Of a DNA stretch of 5,361 nucleotides, positions 1 through 5,313 are shown in pieces (the stretch's first letter is position 1; each line of letters starts with the position of its first letter). The stretch is from Dehalococcoidia bacterium (GTDB taxonomy: Bacteria; Chloroflexota; Dehalococcoidia; GIF9; AB-539-J10): the NCBI GenBank assembly GCA_030606765.1, contig JAUWFX010000124.1, positions 1 through 5,361 on the forward strand. The letters are read 5' to 3'. The translations under genes and the position numbers were made by a program. The notes under the pieces are model-generated. The model did not search any database and had not been told where the DNA came from. It worked only from the letters and a program-made list of their open reading frames with translations.

Positions 1-77
1 GCTATCTCTATTACCTCGGGGTCGAGGGAGATTATGAGTTCTATGGCCTTGGTAAGGCCGTGCCATATTTCAGTCAA
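1..77 (-). CDS. tupB: Probable tungstate ABC transporter permease TupB, N-terminal fragment
   Basis: Only the first 25 codons are inside the window; the gene runs off the left edge. From a TTG start at 77 the peptide reads roughly M-TEIWHGLTKAIELI followed by ISLDPEVIEI. The KAI-x-LI-x(3)-DPEV-x-EI pattern resembles the start of TupB/ModB-like permeases, where a short amphipathic stretch precedes the first membrane helix. The family assignment also rests on position: the fragment is the second gene after tupA on the same strand, 23 bases beyond the zinc-ribbon stop. In the family, TupB is the integral membrane subunit that passes tungstate delivered by TupA, powered by the ATPase TupC, which would be expected further left. 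The TTG start was chosen because a GGTGG-rich ribosome binding site lies just upstream and no in-frame ATG or GTG is available there. The fragment is too short for certainty; another permease type is possible. Confidence 0.68.
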   Translation of the reverse strand, partial: MTEIWHGLTKAIELIISLDPEVIEI

Positions 78-80
78 TTG

Positions 81-88
81 CTCCCACC
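81..88 (-). promoter_or_regulatory. Ribosome binding site deciding the tupB TTG start
   Basis: On the minus strand this reads GGTGGGAG. The GGTGG part ends six bases before the TTG codon at 77-75. The short distance from the zinc-ribbon stop codon (101) means this site lies in the intergenic gap and supports separate initiation of tupB within the operon. Confidence 0.55.
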
Positions 89-100
89 TGCTTTAATATG

Positions 101-232
101 CTATTTCTTGGCACAGGCTTCGTACTTGCCGGTGCAGGTAATCTTGTCAGCGCAGTTAGGGCAGAACTTCCAGTCTGACCTTACCTCAGCACCACACTTT
201 TTACACTTCACTACTGCTGCTATGACTGGCAC
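101..232 (-). CDS. Small zinc-ribbon protein between tupA and tupB
   Basis: This 43-residue protein is built around one zinc ribbon: Cys10-x2-Cys13 (KCKKCGAE) and Cys24-x2-Cys27 (FCPNC), ten residues apart, which is the usual four-cysteine zinc knuckle pair. Two further cysteines follow at 33 and 40. There is no signal peptide or membrane segment, so it is probably cytoplasmic. A longer frame reaches back to 319, but that would overlap the end of tupA; the GTG at 232 is preferred because AAAGGAGG sits six bases upstream. It starts 25 bases after the tupA stop and ends 23 bases before tupB, so it should be co-transcribed with the tungstate transporter. Its function is not known. Guesses include metal sensing, a chaperone or regulator of the transporter, or an unrelated passenger. 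The coding call is fairly firm because of the ribosome binding site and cysteine pattern. Confidence 0.78.
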   Translation of the reverse strand: MPVIAAVVKCKKCGAEVRSDWKFCPNCADKITCTGKYEACAKK

Positions 233-238
233 TTGATT

Positions 239-246
239 CCTCCTTT
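239..246 (-). promoter_or_regulatory. Strong ribosome binding site of the zinc-ribbon gene
   Basis: On the minus strand this reads AAAGGAGG, with six bases to the GTG at 232-230. It lies wholly after the tupA stop codon (258-260) and is the main reason for choosing the short 43-residue product over the longer overlapping frame. Confidence 0.75.
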
Positions 247-257
247 CCTTAAGATTA

Positions 258-1145
258 TTACTGGCAAATCTCTGGATCATAGGGGTAGAATAGCGGTCCT
301 CCATATTCTGGCACGCCAAATCCGGCGACTAAAGCCTGGATTTCAGGTGCTCTGAGGAAAGTCACCAGATTTTGAGCCATCTCAGGATTGACACCGTTCT
401 TGCAGATGATCACGGAGTAGATATTGAGCAGAATATCCCCTGTGTCTACCAAGGATGCCAAATCCAAGTGGCCTTGGTAAGCAAGGAAGGTTGCCTTGTC
501 TGTCAGGGTGTAAGCCATTAGCTCGTTAGCAATATTCAGTGTTGCCCCCATGCCTGTCCCTGCTTCGATATACCAGCCAGCGTCCGCTCCGGTCCCTTGA
601 ATATCAGCTGTATAATTATAGCCGGCTGCTGCCCAGATGGCTTTTTCCTTGCCGTGAGTTCCCGAGTTATCCCCCCGAGAGATGAATTTAACCGTCTCCG
701 GGTCATCCTCCCCCTCTTGCTGGATTTTTTGGAAGGCTTCTTCTGGAGTCAAATTCCCTCCACCGATGCCTGCGGAGTCAGCCTCAGGGCCTACAATGAT
801 GAAATAGTTATAAGCCCAGGGAACTCGCTCCGCACCATATCCTGCTGCTTCAACAGCGTAGCCACCGGCTATAAATGCTGCCTCTTGAAGGGGGTCATGG
901 ACGGTAACCACATCCACATCACCCCTTTGACCTAATTCCAAAGCCATACCGGTGCCCTTAGCTGTTATCTGCAAGTCGACGCCATATCTTTGCTCAAATA
1001 TGGGCTCTAGATCATCCCACAACTTGGTGTCGTAAAGGCTGGTAGTGGTCGCTACCCTTAGTACTGCGGGAGCAGACGTCGCTACAATGACACTAACGAT
1101 TATGGCAACTGCTATGACAGCCAGTGCGATAACTTTCGTCTTCAT
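258..1145 (-). CDS. tupA: Tungstate ABC transporter substrate-binding protein TupA
   Basis: TupA-family proteins bind tungstate with high affinity outside the membrane and hand it to the TupB/TupC transporter, feeding tungsten (or molybdenum) cofactor enzymes. The 295-residue product shows the family's hallmarks in order: TTTS at 33-36 at the start of the mature domain, an oxyanion-binding motif; GDVDVVTVHDP around 75-85; SRGDNSGTH at 156-164; WYIEAGTGMGATL at 191-203; AYTLTD at 211-216; and LLNIYSVI at 239-246. A hydrophobic N-terminal segment (about 5-23) is a signal peptide or anchor. There is no lipobox cysteine, which is unusual because many such proteins are lipoproteins; an A-P-A at 25-27 could allow type I cleavage. 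The frame extends to 1166, but the ATG at 1145 is preferred because AAGGA lies seven bases upstream (1153-1157). A long leader with a terminator precedes the gene (see 1241-1454). Specificity for tungstate over molybdate is inferred from family resemblance. Confidence 0.93.
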   Translation of the reverse strand: MKTKVIALAVIAVAIIVSVIVATSAPAVLRVATTTSLYDTKLWDDLEPIFEQRYGVDLQITAKGTGMALELGQRGDVDVVTVHDPLQEAAFIAGGYAVEAAGYGAERVPWAYNYFIIVGPEADSAGIGGGNLTPEEAFQKIQQEGEDDPETVKFISRGDNSGTHGKEKAIWAAAGYNYTADIQGTGADAGWYIEAGTGMGATLNIANELMAYTLTDKATFLAYQGHLDLASLVDTGDILLNIYSVIICKNGVNPEMAQNLVTFLRAPEIQALVAGFGVPEYGGPLFYPYDPEICQ

Positions 1146-1240
1146 GCTTATTTCCTTCATACTCATCTACAGAGTCAAAAATATTTCTGCTTAACGAATT
1201 AGCGAAATTACGACGCGGTTTAAAAGAAGCAACAAGCGTG

Positions 1241-1270
1241 AATAAAAAAGCACCATCACAAAAACGGTGC
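1241..1270 (-). terminator. Intrinsic terminator in the tupA leader
   Basis: On the minus strand a 7-bp stem (GCACCGU with AUGGUGC, including one G-U pair) closes a 7-base loop and is followed directly by six U and then AUU. The U tract is correctly placed only for minus-strand transcription; the plus-strand version has a mismatch and no T run. It lies about 96 bases before the tupA ATG and about 160 bases after the predicted transcription start. It therefore sits inside the tup leader, which suggests attenuation, though it could also stop readthrough from rplY. Confidence 0.78.
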
Positions 1271-1291
1271 TGCCCAAAAACCAAGCTTCAT
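1256..1291 (-). CDS. Possible 11-residue leader peptide upstream of tupA
   Basis: An ATG at 1291 follows AAAGGAGGG (1295-1303) with a gap of four bases, and opens a frame encoding MKLGFWAAPFL before a TGA at 1258-1256. The stop codon falls in the loop and 3' arm of the terminator hairpin, so a ribosome translating this peptide would cover the hairpin and could prevent it forming. The strong Shine-Dalgarno sequence and this overlap are seen directly; translation and a regulatory role are inference. No run of regulatory codons is present, although one Trp occurs. The GGAGG could alternatively be part of a riboswitch expression platform rather than a true ribosome binding site. Confidence 0.35.
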   Translation of the reverse strand: MKLGFWAAPFL

Positions 1292-1294
1292 ATT

Positions 1295-1408
1295 CCCTCC
1301 TTTCCTAGCACGGGAGGCACAGACATTTCTATCTATGCCCTCGAGGCTTTTTAGCCTACCGGCTGCTTGCCATGGTTATTCTTTAGGCAAGACAGCTCGG
1401 AGAGAGCT
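1295..1408 (-). ncRNA. Structured leader RNA of the tup operon, candidate riboswitch
   Basis: The minus-strand transcript between the predicted promoter and the terminator contains four consecutive hairpins that can be drawn by eye. They are AGCUC/GAGCU (1404-1408 with 1394-1398); CUUGCC/GGCAAG (1386-1391 with 1366-1371); AGGCU/AGCCU (1353-1357 with 1344-1348, AAAA loop); and an 8-bp stem GGCAUAGA/UCUGUGCC (1332-1339 with 1316-1323). The 3' side of the last stem runs into CCUCC (1313-1317). That CCUCC can instead pair with the GGAGG at 1296-1300, giving a plausible switch between two folds that hides or frees the Shine-Dalgarno sequence. Because the controlled gene is tupA, molybdenum or tungsten cofactor, or the oxyanion itself, is the obvious candidate ligand. 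The sequence was not matched with confidence to the Moco RNA motif or any other known class. Confidence 0.5.
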
Positions 1409-1425
1409 AATAGTCGGTCTTGGAT

Positions 1426-1454
1426 ATTGTATCAGGGACTCGCTAAGCAAGCAA
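1426..1454 (-). promoter_or_regulatory. Probable promoter of the tup operon
   Basis: The minus strand has TACAAT (1431-1426, one mismatch from the consensus -10) and, 17 bases upstream, TTGCTT (1454-1449) as a weak -35. Transcription would start near 1419, just before the first leader hairpin and about 275 bases before tupA. The site lies 52 bases or more after the rplY stop, so tup can be transcribed independently of rplY. Confidence 0.5.
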
Positions 1455-1505
1455 GTGCCACATATAGATATAGATACAGAAGCGACAGCCGGGTAAGTGA
1501 AAAGA

Positions 1506-2162
1506 TTATGCTTTTTCTGCTTCTTCACCTGGCGCAGCCTCTTCGGGAGCTTCAACCGCTTCCTCCGCCACTTCTTTTACCACCTCCTCTTCTATCTTTT
1601 CCACAGGTCGCGAACTAATTTTCACCACAACCAACTCTGGGTCGTTAAGAACGGTAATATCTTTATCTAGGGCGACATCTTTGACGCGTATCGTTTGCTC
1701 TGGCTCAGTGAGGGAACTGATGTCGACTTCCAGGCTAGTGGGGATTTTTGCCGGCAAGCACTCTACAGTCAAAGTCCCAAGCTCATGCTCCAGCATATAG
1801 ATTTTAGACTTCAGGGCTGACGCTTCTCCGACTAAGGCAACAGGAACCTCTAACTTTATCTTTTCCTCCATTTTTACCTGATAAAAGTCTACATGGACTA
1901 ATTGTCCCTTCCGCCAATCTCTATCAAATTCGCGAACCACAACGCTCCTTGGCTTTTTCTCCTTGTTGAGCTTTAGGCTAATAAGCCTTGTCTGCCCAGC
2001 TTGACCTAACACTCGCTCAAGTTCACCAGTGTCGCACTGTAGTGCTAGAGACTCGATGCCGTGCCCAAAAAGATGCACCGGAGTAATTCCCTGACGGCGC
2101 AAATGCTTGACTTTTTTACCGAGAATCTCCCGGTTGGTAACCTTTAACTCTATTTTATCCAT
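1506..2162 (-). CDS. rplY: 50S ribosomal protein L25 (CTC/TL5 type)
   Basis: L25 binds 5S rRNA in the central protuberance of the large ribosomal subunit; the long form with a second domain is called CTC or TL5. The 218-residue product begins with the typical L25 beta-barrel (about 1-92), including REILGKKVKHLRRQGITPV at about 12-30, where conserved Gly, Lys and Arg contact 5S rRNA, and VDFYQV near 91-96. The C-terminal TL5 beta domain follows (about 97-188). Residues from about 189 onward form a Glu/Ala-rich, probably disordered acidic tail, as in many CTC proteins. The ATG at 2162 has GAAGGAG six bases upstream (2170-2176). It appears to be a single-gene unit: about 420 bases separate it from the thioredoxin gene, and no strong terminator was found directly behind its stop. 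Confidence 0.95.
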   Translation of the reverse strand: MDKIELKVTNREILGKKVKHLRRQGITPVHLFGHGIESLALQCDTGELERVLGQAGQTRLISLKLNKEKKPRSVVVREFDRDWRKGQLVHVDFYQVKMEEKIKLEVPVALVGEASALKSKIYMLEHELGTLTVECLPAKIPTSLEVDISSLTEPEQTIRVKDVALDKDITVLNDPELVVVKISSRPVEKIEEEVVKEVAEEAVEAPEEAAPGEEAEKA

Positions 2163-2191
2163 TCCAATTCTCCTTCGAAGTTGAAATATCT

Positions 2192-2219
2192 ATAATATCA
2201 CAACGTACCAGCTTGTAAT
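2192..2219 (-). promoter_or_regulatory. Possible rplY promoter
   Basis: On the minus strand TATTAT (2197-2192, one mismatch) is preceded after 16 bases by ATTACA (2219-2214, four of six matches to TTGACA). Transcription would begin around 2185, giving a leader of about 20 bases that contains the ribosome binding site. The region is AT-rich, so a chance match is possible. Confidence 0.38.
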
Positions 2220-2582
2220 CTAGCCTTCCTCAGTTTGGCAAATTGTTAAAGGGACGGAAACACCACATTCTTGAGATCATTCTGGGGACCTCCGTCTCAT
2301 GTTGGAGCCAAGTACTGAAGTTGCCTGGCCCTGCCGCAATTATAGCAAATAAGATTGCCTACCGCAAGGAAACTACACGCGTTCACGCCAGCAGTGATGT
2401 ACGGTTTGTTCCCTCACCACTGAGAGTCTGAATTTCCTCTCCCTTGACAGGAAAAGACTAGGGGGAGGGTGATGAATTAAGTGACGAAGCACAAAGCAGT
2501 CGCCAAGCACCAGCACAAGTGCCCTCGTATCATCCCTTTAATCCCAGCGTTTTTCTATGGAAAGGCTTCTTAATTTATAAGC
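2198..2582. other. Long intergenic region without a convincing gene
   Basis: Between the rplY promoter and the thioredoxin stop codon there is no open frame with both a plausible ribosome binding site and protein-like composition. A 62-codon plus-strand frame at 2243-2431 has neither. No complete tRNA or strong terminator is visible. The only structured part is the imperfect palindrome at 2411-2469. The rest may be the untranslated 3' end of the thioredoxin transcript or decayed sequence. Confidence 0.6.
2411..2469. repeat. Imperfect nested palindrome, possible dispersed intergenic repeat
   Basis: The ends CCCTCACC (2411-2418) and GGGGAGGG (2462-2469) pair with one mismatch. Inside them TTTCC (2433-2437) pairs with GGAAA (2450-2454) around a loop containing TCTCCCTTGACA. 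This layout of CCCTC-type ends around a CTCTCCC core resembles the palindromic intergenic repeats common in some environmental bacterial genomes. Only one copy is present here, so repetition in the genome is inferred. It could act as an RNA hairpin or transcript-end stabiliser. Confidence 0.4.
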
Positions 2583-3158
2583 TTATTGCTGCCCTAGCAA
2601 TGACTCCAATTTTGAACGGAGCACAGACTCAGGAACGACGCCAACGCTTTGTTCAATTACTTTGCCACCTTTGAAGTATAGTATCTGTGGAATGCTCATG
2701 ATTTGGTACTTTGAAGCCGTCTGGGGGTTCAGATCTACGTTTAGTTTGCAGAATTTGAGCTGACCTGCATACTCTCGGGCCAGTTTCTCTGTGATGCGGG
2801 CAATAATGTCGCATGGGGCGCATCCGAATCCCCAAAAATCCACCATGATAGGCGAGCTACATTTCAGAACCTCATCTTCAAAGTTTCCATCGTTAATTTC
2901 AATAATTCCCGCCGCTATTTCTTCTTCTTTGACTTTAATTTCAACTAGGATATCTCCAGGACGGCCGTCGGTTATCTGGAGGACATTGGCTAGCTTTATC
3001 GTACTGCCTGTCCTCGCCTCTGCTGGAATACTCACCTCTAGCCTTGTATCTTTCCTCGATAATATCTTTTTAGTTCCCAGCCTCGCCTCTTCTGCCGTAA
3101 CGGTTATCTGATAGTGAACTGGGCTAAATATTTGGCTTTGATCAAAGGGTCTGTTCAT
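2583..3158 (-). CDS. Thioredoxin-domain protein with N-terminal DnaJ-C-like domain
   Basis: This 191-residue protein has two parts. Residues about 15-76 (YQITVTAEEARLGTKK onward, then IPAEARTGSTIKL and GDILVEIKV) resemble a single beta-sandwich of the DnaJ C-terminal substrate-binding region, without a J domain or zinc finger. Residues about 84-191 are a complete thioredoxin fold: DFWGFGCAPC with redox cysteines 113 and 116, the KLNVDLNP strand, and the cis-proline motif SIPQILYF (Pro157). The active site is CAPC instead of the canonical CGPC, and FG replaces the usual residues before the first cysteine, which should shift the redox potential. There is no signal peptide, so it probably acts in the cytoplasm on disulfides, perhaps on client proteins held by the DnaJ-like part; that is inference. 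The ATG at 3158 has GGAG six bases upstream (3165-3168). It stands apart from its neighbours by 235 and about 420 bases. Confidence 0.88.
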   Translation of the reverse strand: MNRPFDQSQIFSPVHYQITVTAEEARLGTKKILSRKDTRLEVSIPAEARTGSTIKLANVLQITDGRPGDILVEIKVKEEEIAAGIIEINDGNFEDEVLKCSSPIMVDFWGFGCAPCDIIARITEKLAREYAGQLKFCKLNVDLNPQTASKYQIMSIPQILYFKGGKVIEQSVGVVPESVLRSKLESLLGQQ

Positions 3159-3393
3159 AGTGTTCTCCGCTCCAAGCTAAATTTCAAGTCTCTTTTTCTT
3201 GCTGACCTCATTTTGGCCCACTTAAGTATGCTGTGAGACAAGCCAAAAATCAAGCCTCTGTCTTTGTTCATATGACCAGTGATTCGAACCTGTGCTTCAA
3301 GAGGGCAATTATGACCTGTACCTACATGGTAGGGAAACGGCATAAAGAAGCTATGGCAATGACAGGATTTCCTATCATGTTTTCCCAAGCCTT

Positions 3394-4317
3394 TTAGGCG
3401 TTTCGGGCTAAGTACTCCAAAACTTGCTCTAAGTCCACAGGTAATGGCGAGGTGAATTCCTGGTATTGCTTAGTTGAAGGTAGGCGAAAGCCAAGGCGAT
3501 AGGCATGAATAAATTGTCTGTTAAGATGAGCCGATTTTATTCCATAAGTGGGGTCACCGATAACCGGACAGCCGATAGCTGACAGGTGTATTCTGATTTG
3601 ATGTGTACGCCCCGTTATGGGGGTGACTTCGACTAAAGTGTAGGTATCCAGGTATTTTCGGACTTGATATTGGGTAGTAGCCTCTTTTCCTGCTTCTACT
3701 ATCGCCATTCTTCGTCTGCTATGGGGGTCTCGCCCGATAGGTGCTTCAATTATTCCCTGCTCCGGGGATAGCCTTCCTTTAACAAGGACAAGATACCCTT
3801 TGGTCACAGTGCGGCTTTTGAACTGTGCGGCTAAATATTCCCGGGCAAAGTCGTTTTTGGCAATGACTATGAGTCCCGATGTATCTTTATCTAGTCTGTG
3901 AACTATGCCTGAGCGCATTGGCTCGCTGCTCATGGCCAGGCCGGGGCAATGCGCTAAGATAGCATTGACTAGAGTATGGCTGGGATGCCCCGGGGCAGGG
4001 TGAACTGTCAGTCCGGCGGGTTTATCTATGACCAATATGTCCTCATCTTCATAAATTATAGTTAAAGGGATTGGTTCAGCTAAAGGATGGACTGATAGGG
4101 GAGGAAGCTCGATTGTTACCCTATCGGCTTTATTTAGCCTCTGACTCGCTTTTGTCCTTTGTCCGTTGACCAAAATATAACCTTGCCCAATTAATTTCTG
4201 TAAATAAGCGCGCGAGAATTGTGGAAGAACCTGGGTTAAATACTTATCAAGGCGGATGTCAGGAACAGGTGAGTTGAATTGCAATGTCTTAATTTTGGGG
4301 TCTGTGGTTGCGTCCAT
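3394..4317 (-). CDS. rluD: RluA/RluD-family 23S rRNA pseudouridine synthase
   Basis: The enzyme converts specific uridines in RNA to pseudouridine; RluD acts on helix 69 of 23S rRNA during large-subunit assembly. In the 307-residue product an S4 RNA-binding domain (about 18-72: [19 protein letters not shown], then GYILVNG) precedes the catalytic domain. This contains [19 protein letters not shown] (about 89-107), the catalytic motif HRLDKDTSG with Asp143, and the RTHQIRIH motif at 237-244 followed by [11 protein letters not shown]. The frame extends to a GTG at 4371 (325 residues), but the ATG at 4317 is preferred because it puts the S4 domain at the usual distance from the start and shortens the overlap with lspA from 83 to 29 bases. 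No good ribosome binding site precedes either start, so translation is probably coupled to lspA. Whether the true target is that of RluD, RluC or RluA cannot be told from sequence alone. Confidence 0.92.
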   Translation of the reverse strand: MDATTDPKIKTLQFNSPVPDIRLDKYLTQVLPQFSRAYLQKLIGQGYILVNGQRTKASQRLNKADRVTIELPPLSVHPLAEPIPLTIIYEDEDILVIDKPAGLTVHPAPGHPSHTLVNAILAHCPGLAMSSEPMRSGIVHRLDKDTSGLIVIAKNDFAREYLAAQFKSRTVTKGYLVLVKGRLSPEQGIIEAPIGRDPHSRRRMAIVEAGKEATTQYQVRKYLDTYTLVEVTPITGRTHQIRIHLSAIGCPVIGDPTYGIKSAHLNRQFIHAYRLGFRLPSTKQYQEFTSPLPVDLEQVLEYLARNA

Positions 4318-4825
4318 ATGCTTTTCTAAATATCCCCGACCTATAAAAGGAATAAATGAGAACAAAGACACCCACCGTTATAGCTGCGTCAGCGATGTTG
4401 AAGGCAGGCCAATGGAAGTCGCCCCACAAACGGAAGTAAATGAAGTCAGTGACACAACCAAAACGGATGCGGTCTATTAGATTGCCTACAGCACCACCCA
4501 GAATCAAACCGATAGATACTATGCTCAAGGTAGTAGCTGGGGATAAGTAACGAAGAAACAGCAAGATAAAGAGCAAACCAGCTATGCTAATAGTGATGAT
4601 AAGAAAGGTTTGATTGGCAAGTAAACCAAAAGCAGAGCCCGTATTTTCAATATTGATCAAACTTAAGCGGTCAGTTATGGGGAGCGATTCCCCAGGTGCT
4701 AAGTGAGCTCTGACCCATAGCTTGCTCAATTGATCTGAAGCGCTTACCAAAGCAATAACGATGGGACATAATGTTGCTTTCTTAATGCTGTCACGCAAAG
4801 GTAGTTTCGAATTATCTTTGTCCAC
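4289..4825 (-). CDS. lspA: Lipoprotein signal peptidase (signal peptidase II)
   Basis: LspA is an inner-membrane aspartyl protease that removes signal peptides from prolipoproteins after diacylglyceryl transfer to the lipobox cysteine. The 178-residue product has the expected four hydrophobic segments (about 18-37, 73-92, 98-117 and 145-162) and the conserved boxes: SASDQLSK with Asp31, NTGSAFGLL at 61-69, [18 protein letters not shown] with catalytic Asp127, and WPAFNIADA with catalytic Asp146. Length is normal. The GTG at 4825 is used because it gives the typical N-terminal extension before the first helix; a clear Shine-Dalgarno sequence is lacking, so initiation may depend on the upstream traR gene 46 bases away. 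Its 3' end overlaps the start of rluD, the classic lspA-rluD arrangement. TupA in the same window lacks a lipobox and is not an obvious substrate. Confidence 0.96.
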   Translation of the reverse strand: MDKDNSKLPLRDSIKKATLCPIVIALVSASDQLSKLWVRAHLAPGESLPITDRLSLINIENTGSAFGLLANQTFLIITISIAGLLFILLFLRYLSPATTLSIVSIGLILGGAVGNLIDRIRFGCVTDFIYFRLWGDFHWPAFNIADAAITVGVFVLIYSFYRSGIFRKAYGRNHRPQN

Positions 4826-4871
4826 AATAAAGTCGCCGATTTTGTCGGGTCACAACACAGTCGAGCGCCCT

Positions 4872-5240
4872 TTATCTTGCCCCTTTTGTTTCCTTTGCCT
4901 GGCTTGCCTTACAGTTCAGACATAAGCTTGCTTGAGGTATAGCCTCAAGGCGAGCTTGCTCTATAGCTTGCCCACAGGAATCGCACAATCCATAAGTGCC
5001 GGCTTCATATTTTTGTGAGGCATGCTCAACCTCATTAAGAGACTCTCCCAGCCTTTCTTCCAAGGCCAGTCTTTTCTCTAGTTCGGAGGCTTCATCGGCT
5101 TCCTCTTCCCTTTTGCCAAATGGACTGCCTTCCTTTCTCTCTGCCGATGGTTGACCGAGAGCTCTCAACTGTTCCAGCTTTTCTAACAGCTCTGCTTTCT
5201 CCTTCTTTAACCTTTCATAAACTTCAGTGAACTCTATCAC
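4872..5240 (-). CDS. TraR/DksA-family C4 zinc-finger protein
   Basis: Members of this family are small coiled-coil proteins with a four-cysteine zinc finger; DksA and TraR insert into the RNA polymerase secondary channel and alter promoter choice, often with ppGpp. The 122-residue product has a highly charged helical region (about 5-80, rich in Glu, Lys and Leu) and then the signature CDSCG at 86-90 and CLNC at 107-110, spaced C-x2-C-x17-C-x2-C, with the linker QARLEAIPQAS typical of the family. The acidic residues at the coiled-coil tip of Escherichia coli DksA are not obviously conserved, so a DksA-like effect on transcription is unproven. The GTG at 5240 has GGGAGGA upstream with good spacing. 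It is the first gene of a probable operon with lspA and rluD; traR/dksA-type genes next to lspA occur in several phyla. Confidence 0.9.
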   Translation of the reverse strand: MIEFTEVYERLKKEKAELLEKLEQLRALGQPSAERKEGSPFGKREEEADEASELEKRLALEERLGESLNEVEHASQKYEAGTYGLCDSCGQAIEQARLEAIPQASLCLNCKASQAKETKGAR

Positions 5241-5246
5241 TTCTTG

Positions 5247-5253
5247 TCCTCCC
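5247..5253 (-). promoter_or_regulatory. Ribosome binding site of the TraR/DksA-like gene
   Basis: On the minus strand this reads GGGAGGA, ending six bases before the GTG at 5240-5238. It fixes the non-ATG start and is the only strong ribosome binding site in the traR-lspA-rluD cluster, consistent with translational coupling of the genes behind it. Confidence 0.72.
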
Positions 5254-5284
5254 TATAATTTACAGCTATCCTACACCAAAATTC

Positions 5285-5299
5285 CACACGAACTGTGTG
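5285..5299. promoter_or_regulatory. Short perfect inverted repeat upstream of traR, possible operator
   Basis: CACAC and GTGTG arms of five bases flank the five-base centre GAACT. The repeat lies about 45 bases before the traR GTG and just downstream of a possible -10 box. It could be a repressor site or a small leader hairpin. Arms this short can arise by chance. Confidence 0.3.
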
Positions 5300-5313
5300 A
5301 GACTTGCAGTTCT

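Noticed and set aside
597..935. 112-codon plus-strand frame
   Set aside because: Lies fully within tupA in the opposite direction and has no family features.
1093..1284. 63-codon minus-strand frame spanning the tupA leader and signal peptide
   Set aside because: TTG start without a ribosome binding site, runs through the terminator and overlaps tupA out of frame.
1321..1380. Riboswitch on the plus strand
   Set aside because: Some pairing exists in both directions, but no plus-strand gene lies downstream; the minus strand has the promoter, terminator and tupA in line.
1367..1618. 83-codon plus-strand frame
   Set aside because: It runs antisense into the acidic tail of rplY and its proline/leucine-rich end is the mirror of the Glu-rich coding sequence.
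2243..2431. 62-codon plus-strand frame in the large intergenic region
   Set aside because: No ribosome binding site and no protein-like pattern; ends in the palindromic repeat.
2553..2582. Possible terminator behind the thioredoxin gene
   Set aside because: Only a 4-bp GCTT/AAGC pairing with a long loop and no clean T tract could be drawn.
3270..3310. tRNA-like T-arm sequence on the minus strand (GGTTCGAATC)
   Set aside because: The flanking bases do not form a T stem, and no acceptor, D or anticodon arms could be found at proper distances.
3155..3388. 77-codon minus-strand frame before the thioredoxin gene
   Set aside because: TTG start with the AAAAGG one base away, no recognisable domain, unusual composition; kept only as a weak observation.
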